DNA of 64,000 bases from Wenxinia marina DSM 24838 (GTDB lineage: Bacteria > Pseudomonadota > Alphaproteobacteria > Rhodobacterales > Rhodobacteraceae), in assembly GCF_000379485.1 (NCBI RefSeq), contig NZ_KB902315.1:63489-127488 (forward strand), in the 5' to 3' direction. The translations under genes and the position numbers were made by a program. Positions 62,836-64,000 of the stretch are shown piece by piece. The notes beneath the pieces were generated by a model, which did no database searches, was not told where the DNA came from, and was given only the letters and a program-made list of their open reading frames with translations. Within the stretch, counting starts at the first letter, position 1. Each line of letters begins with the position of its first letter.

Positions 62836-64000
62836 ATGCGTCGCCTCGCCGTTCCCCTTCTCGCCTCCGCCGTCTCCGCCCTCGCCCTCGCCGCCGCCGC
62901 GCAGGACGCGCCCGTGCGGGCCGTCACCCTGTACGAGGCCGGTCTCGCCGACCTCGTCCGCGAGACCGGCGATGCCGACGCCCTGTCGCTGCGGATCCCG
63001 CTGCGGGACGTCGACGACGTCCTGAAATCCCTGCTGGTGCGGGGCCGCGGCATCGACGGGGCGATGATCGCCCTCGACGGGCCCGAGCCGGTGGCGGACG
63101 CCTTCGCCGCCCTGCCCTTCGGGCCCGACGCGGCCCGCGACTTCGAGACGCTCCTGCGGTCCCTGCCCGGCCTGCGCGTCAGCGTCTCCACCGCCGGCGG
63201 GATCGAACCGCGGGCGGGCCAGGTGCTGGAGGTCAGCGAGAGCTGTGCACAGGAAACCGGCTGCACCACCCATGTTACCGTCTTTCACGACGACGGCGCG
63301 ATCCGCCGCTGGCCGCTCGACGGCACGGCCGCCATCGCCATCGACGACCCCGAGATCGCCGACGCGCTGCGCGAGGCGCTGACGATCCTGCGGGACAGCG
63401 CGGCGGGCGACAGCCGCGAGGTGACGATCAGCTTCACGGGCGACGACATCGCCGACGGCGCCGTCAGCTACGTCATCGCCGCGCCGGCCTGGAAGACCGC
63501 CTACCGCGCCCTGACGGACGGCGACGGCGCGGTCGACCTGCAGGCCTGGGCGGTGATCGAGAACGCGACCGGCGAGGACTGGGAGGACGTGACCCTGACC
63601 CTGTCCTCCGGCACGCCGCGGACCCTGCGGGCCGACCTCTTCGGCCGCGACTGGCGCTACCGCGAGGAGGCGGGCTTTGGCGACGGCATCGTCGAGGCGC
63701 CGGTGGTGATGGTGGAGCCGCAGATGCGCGCCTACGACGAGGCCGAGAGCTTCGGCGGCGCGATGGCGGGGATCGCGCCGCCGGCCCCCGCGCCGGTTGC
63801 GGCGGCCGCCACGGGCGCGGAAGGCGCGCTCGACAGCCGCTTCACCTTCGACGAGACGGTCGATCTGGACGCGGGCCAGATGCTGTCGATGCCGTTCCTG
63901 TCCGGCGCTCTGGAGGCGGAGAACCTCAAGCTCTGGCGCGGCCGGCTGGGCAACCGGACCGGCGCGCCGGAGATGCGGCTCGAGATCGTCAACGACCTGA
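62836..64000 (+). CDS. DUF4139 domain protein (runs off window end)
   Basis: At least 388 codons, open to the last base, so the C-terminus is missing. The signal peptide MRRLAVPLLASAVSALALAAAAQ is followed by VRAVTLYEAGLADLVRETG and LRDVDDVLKSLLVRG, both typical of the N-terminal DUF4140-like part. The core is VSYVIAAPAWKTAYRALTDGDGAVDLQAWAVIENATGEDWEDVTLTLSSGTPRTLRADL, about 215-275, the DUF4139 signature. The family is secreted and its function is unknown. CCGGAG lies 10 bases before the ATG. It is 149 bases after the cellulose operon and may or may not belong to it. Confidence 0.88.
   Translation, partial: MRRLAVPLLASAVSALALAAAAQDAPVRAVTLYEAGLADLVRETGDADALSLRIPLRDVDDVLKSLLVRGRGIDGAMIALDGPEPVADAFAALPFGPDAARDFETLLRSLPGLRVSVSTAGGIEPRAGQVLEVSESCAQETGCTTHVTVFHDDGAIRRWPLDGTAAIAIDDPEIADALREALTILRDSAAGDSREVTISFTGDDIADGAVSYVIAAPAWKTAYRALTDGDGAVDLQAWAVIENATGEDWEDVTLTLSSGTPRTLRADLFGRDWRYREEAGFGDGIVEAPVVMVEPQMRAYDEAESFGGAMAGIAPPAPAPVAAAATGAEGALDSRFTFDETVDLDAGQMLSMPFLSGALEAENLKLWRGRLGNRTGAPEMRLEIVNDL

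Overview
This window is high-GC DNA (roughly 70%) from an alphaproteobacterium, most likely a member of the Rhodobacteraceae. The evidence is a GcrA cell-cycle regulator, a TIGR02300/FYDLN acid-tail protein, a UPF0314-type membrane protein, a DUF2783 protein, a ChvE/GguAB sugar importer, and a cellulose synthase whose catalytic residues sit within three positions of those in Rhodobacter sphaeroides BcsA. I saw no phage, insertion sequence, CRISPR array or plasmid functions. The only RNA gene seen is one tRNA-Ala(GGC).

Layout. 1-4.3 kb: a Cu(I)-exporting P-type ATPase divergent from a CsoR-type repressor with two G-tract operators between them, then an ArsR/AHSA1/small membrane protein operon and a DUF1801 gene. 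4.3-4.9 kb: two direct copies of a ~205-bp hairpin-bearing repeat, with a partial copy at the left edge. 4.9-8.6 kb: a three-subunit molybdenum hydroxylase (PaoABC type). 8.7-11.5 kb: glycerate kinase and 2-oxoglutarate semialdehyde dehydrogenase, convergent and sharing a stop-codon hairpin. 11.6-15.9 kb: small housekeeping and hypothetical genes, a tRNA, a YgjP-like metallopeptidase and a GntR regulator. 15.9-22.7 kb: a maltose/alpha-glucoside system (malK divergent from a GH13 glucosidase-malE-malF-malG operon); malF appears to start at ATC. 22.8-25.0 kb: argD-argF. 25.2-32.7 kb: ABC-2 permease, gcrA, a phosphatase-fold protein, MscS, rimO, a TPR protein, msrB and a hemolysin III homologue. 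32.8-38.9 kb: an alditol/lactone oxidase, the ChvE-GguA-GguB monosaccharide importer and its divergent GntR regulator. 38.9-44.5 kb: an HWE histidine kinase, a heterodimeric ABC exporter with complementary degenerate sites, and a MarR regulator.

44.5-50.6 kb is a homogentisate pathway: MarR-controlled MBL-fold protein, flavoprotein hydroxylase plus DUF2783 partner (MhaAB-like), then hmgA, maiA and fahA. These would convert a hydroxyphenylacetate through homogentisate and maleylacetoacetate to fumarate and acetoacetate. 50.8-52.7 kb holds a lipoprotein overlapping an outer-membrane barrel gene that resembles a Slam exporter with its cargo. 53.1-62.7 kb is a cellulose operon headed by a diguanylate cyclase (GGEEF with an I-site), followed by a BcsN-like lipoprotein, bcsA (PilZ), bcsB, bcsZ and a periplasmic repeat protein. 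The gene order suggests that c-di-GMP made by the first gene product activates the synthase. A DUF4139 gene runs off the right end.

General patterns: many operons use 4-nt ATGA stop/start overlaps; both sugar-importer operons carry a GC-rich stem-loop right after the binding-protein gene; three convergent gene pairs place both stop codons inside a shared hairpin.
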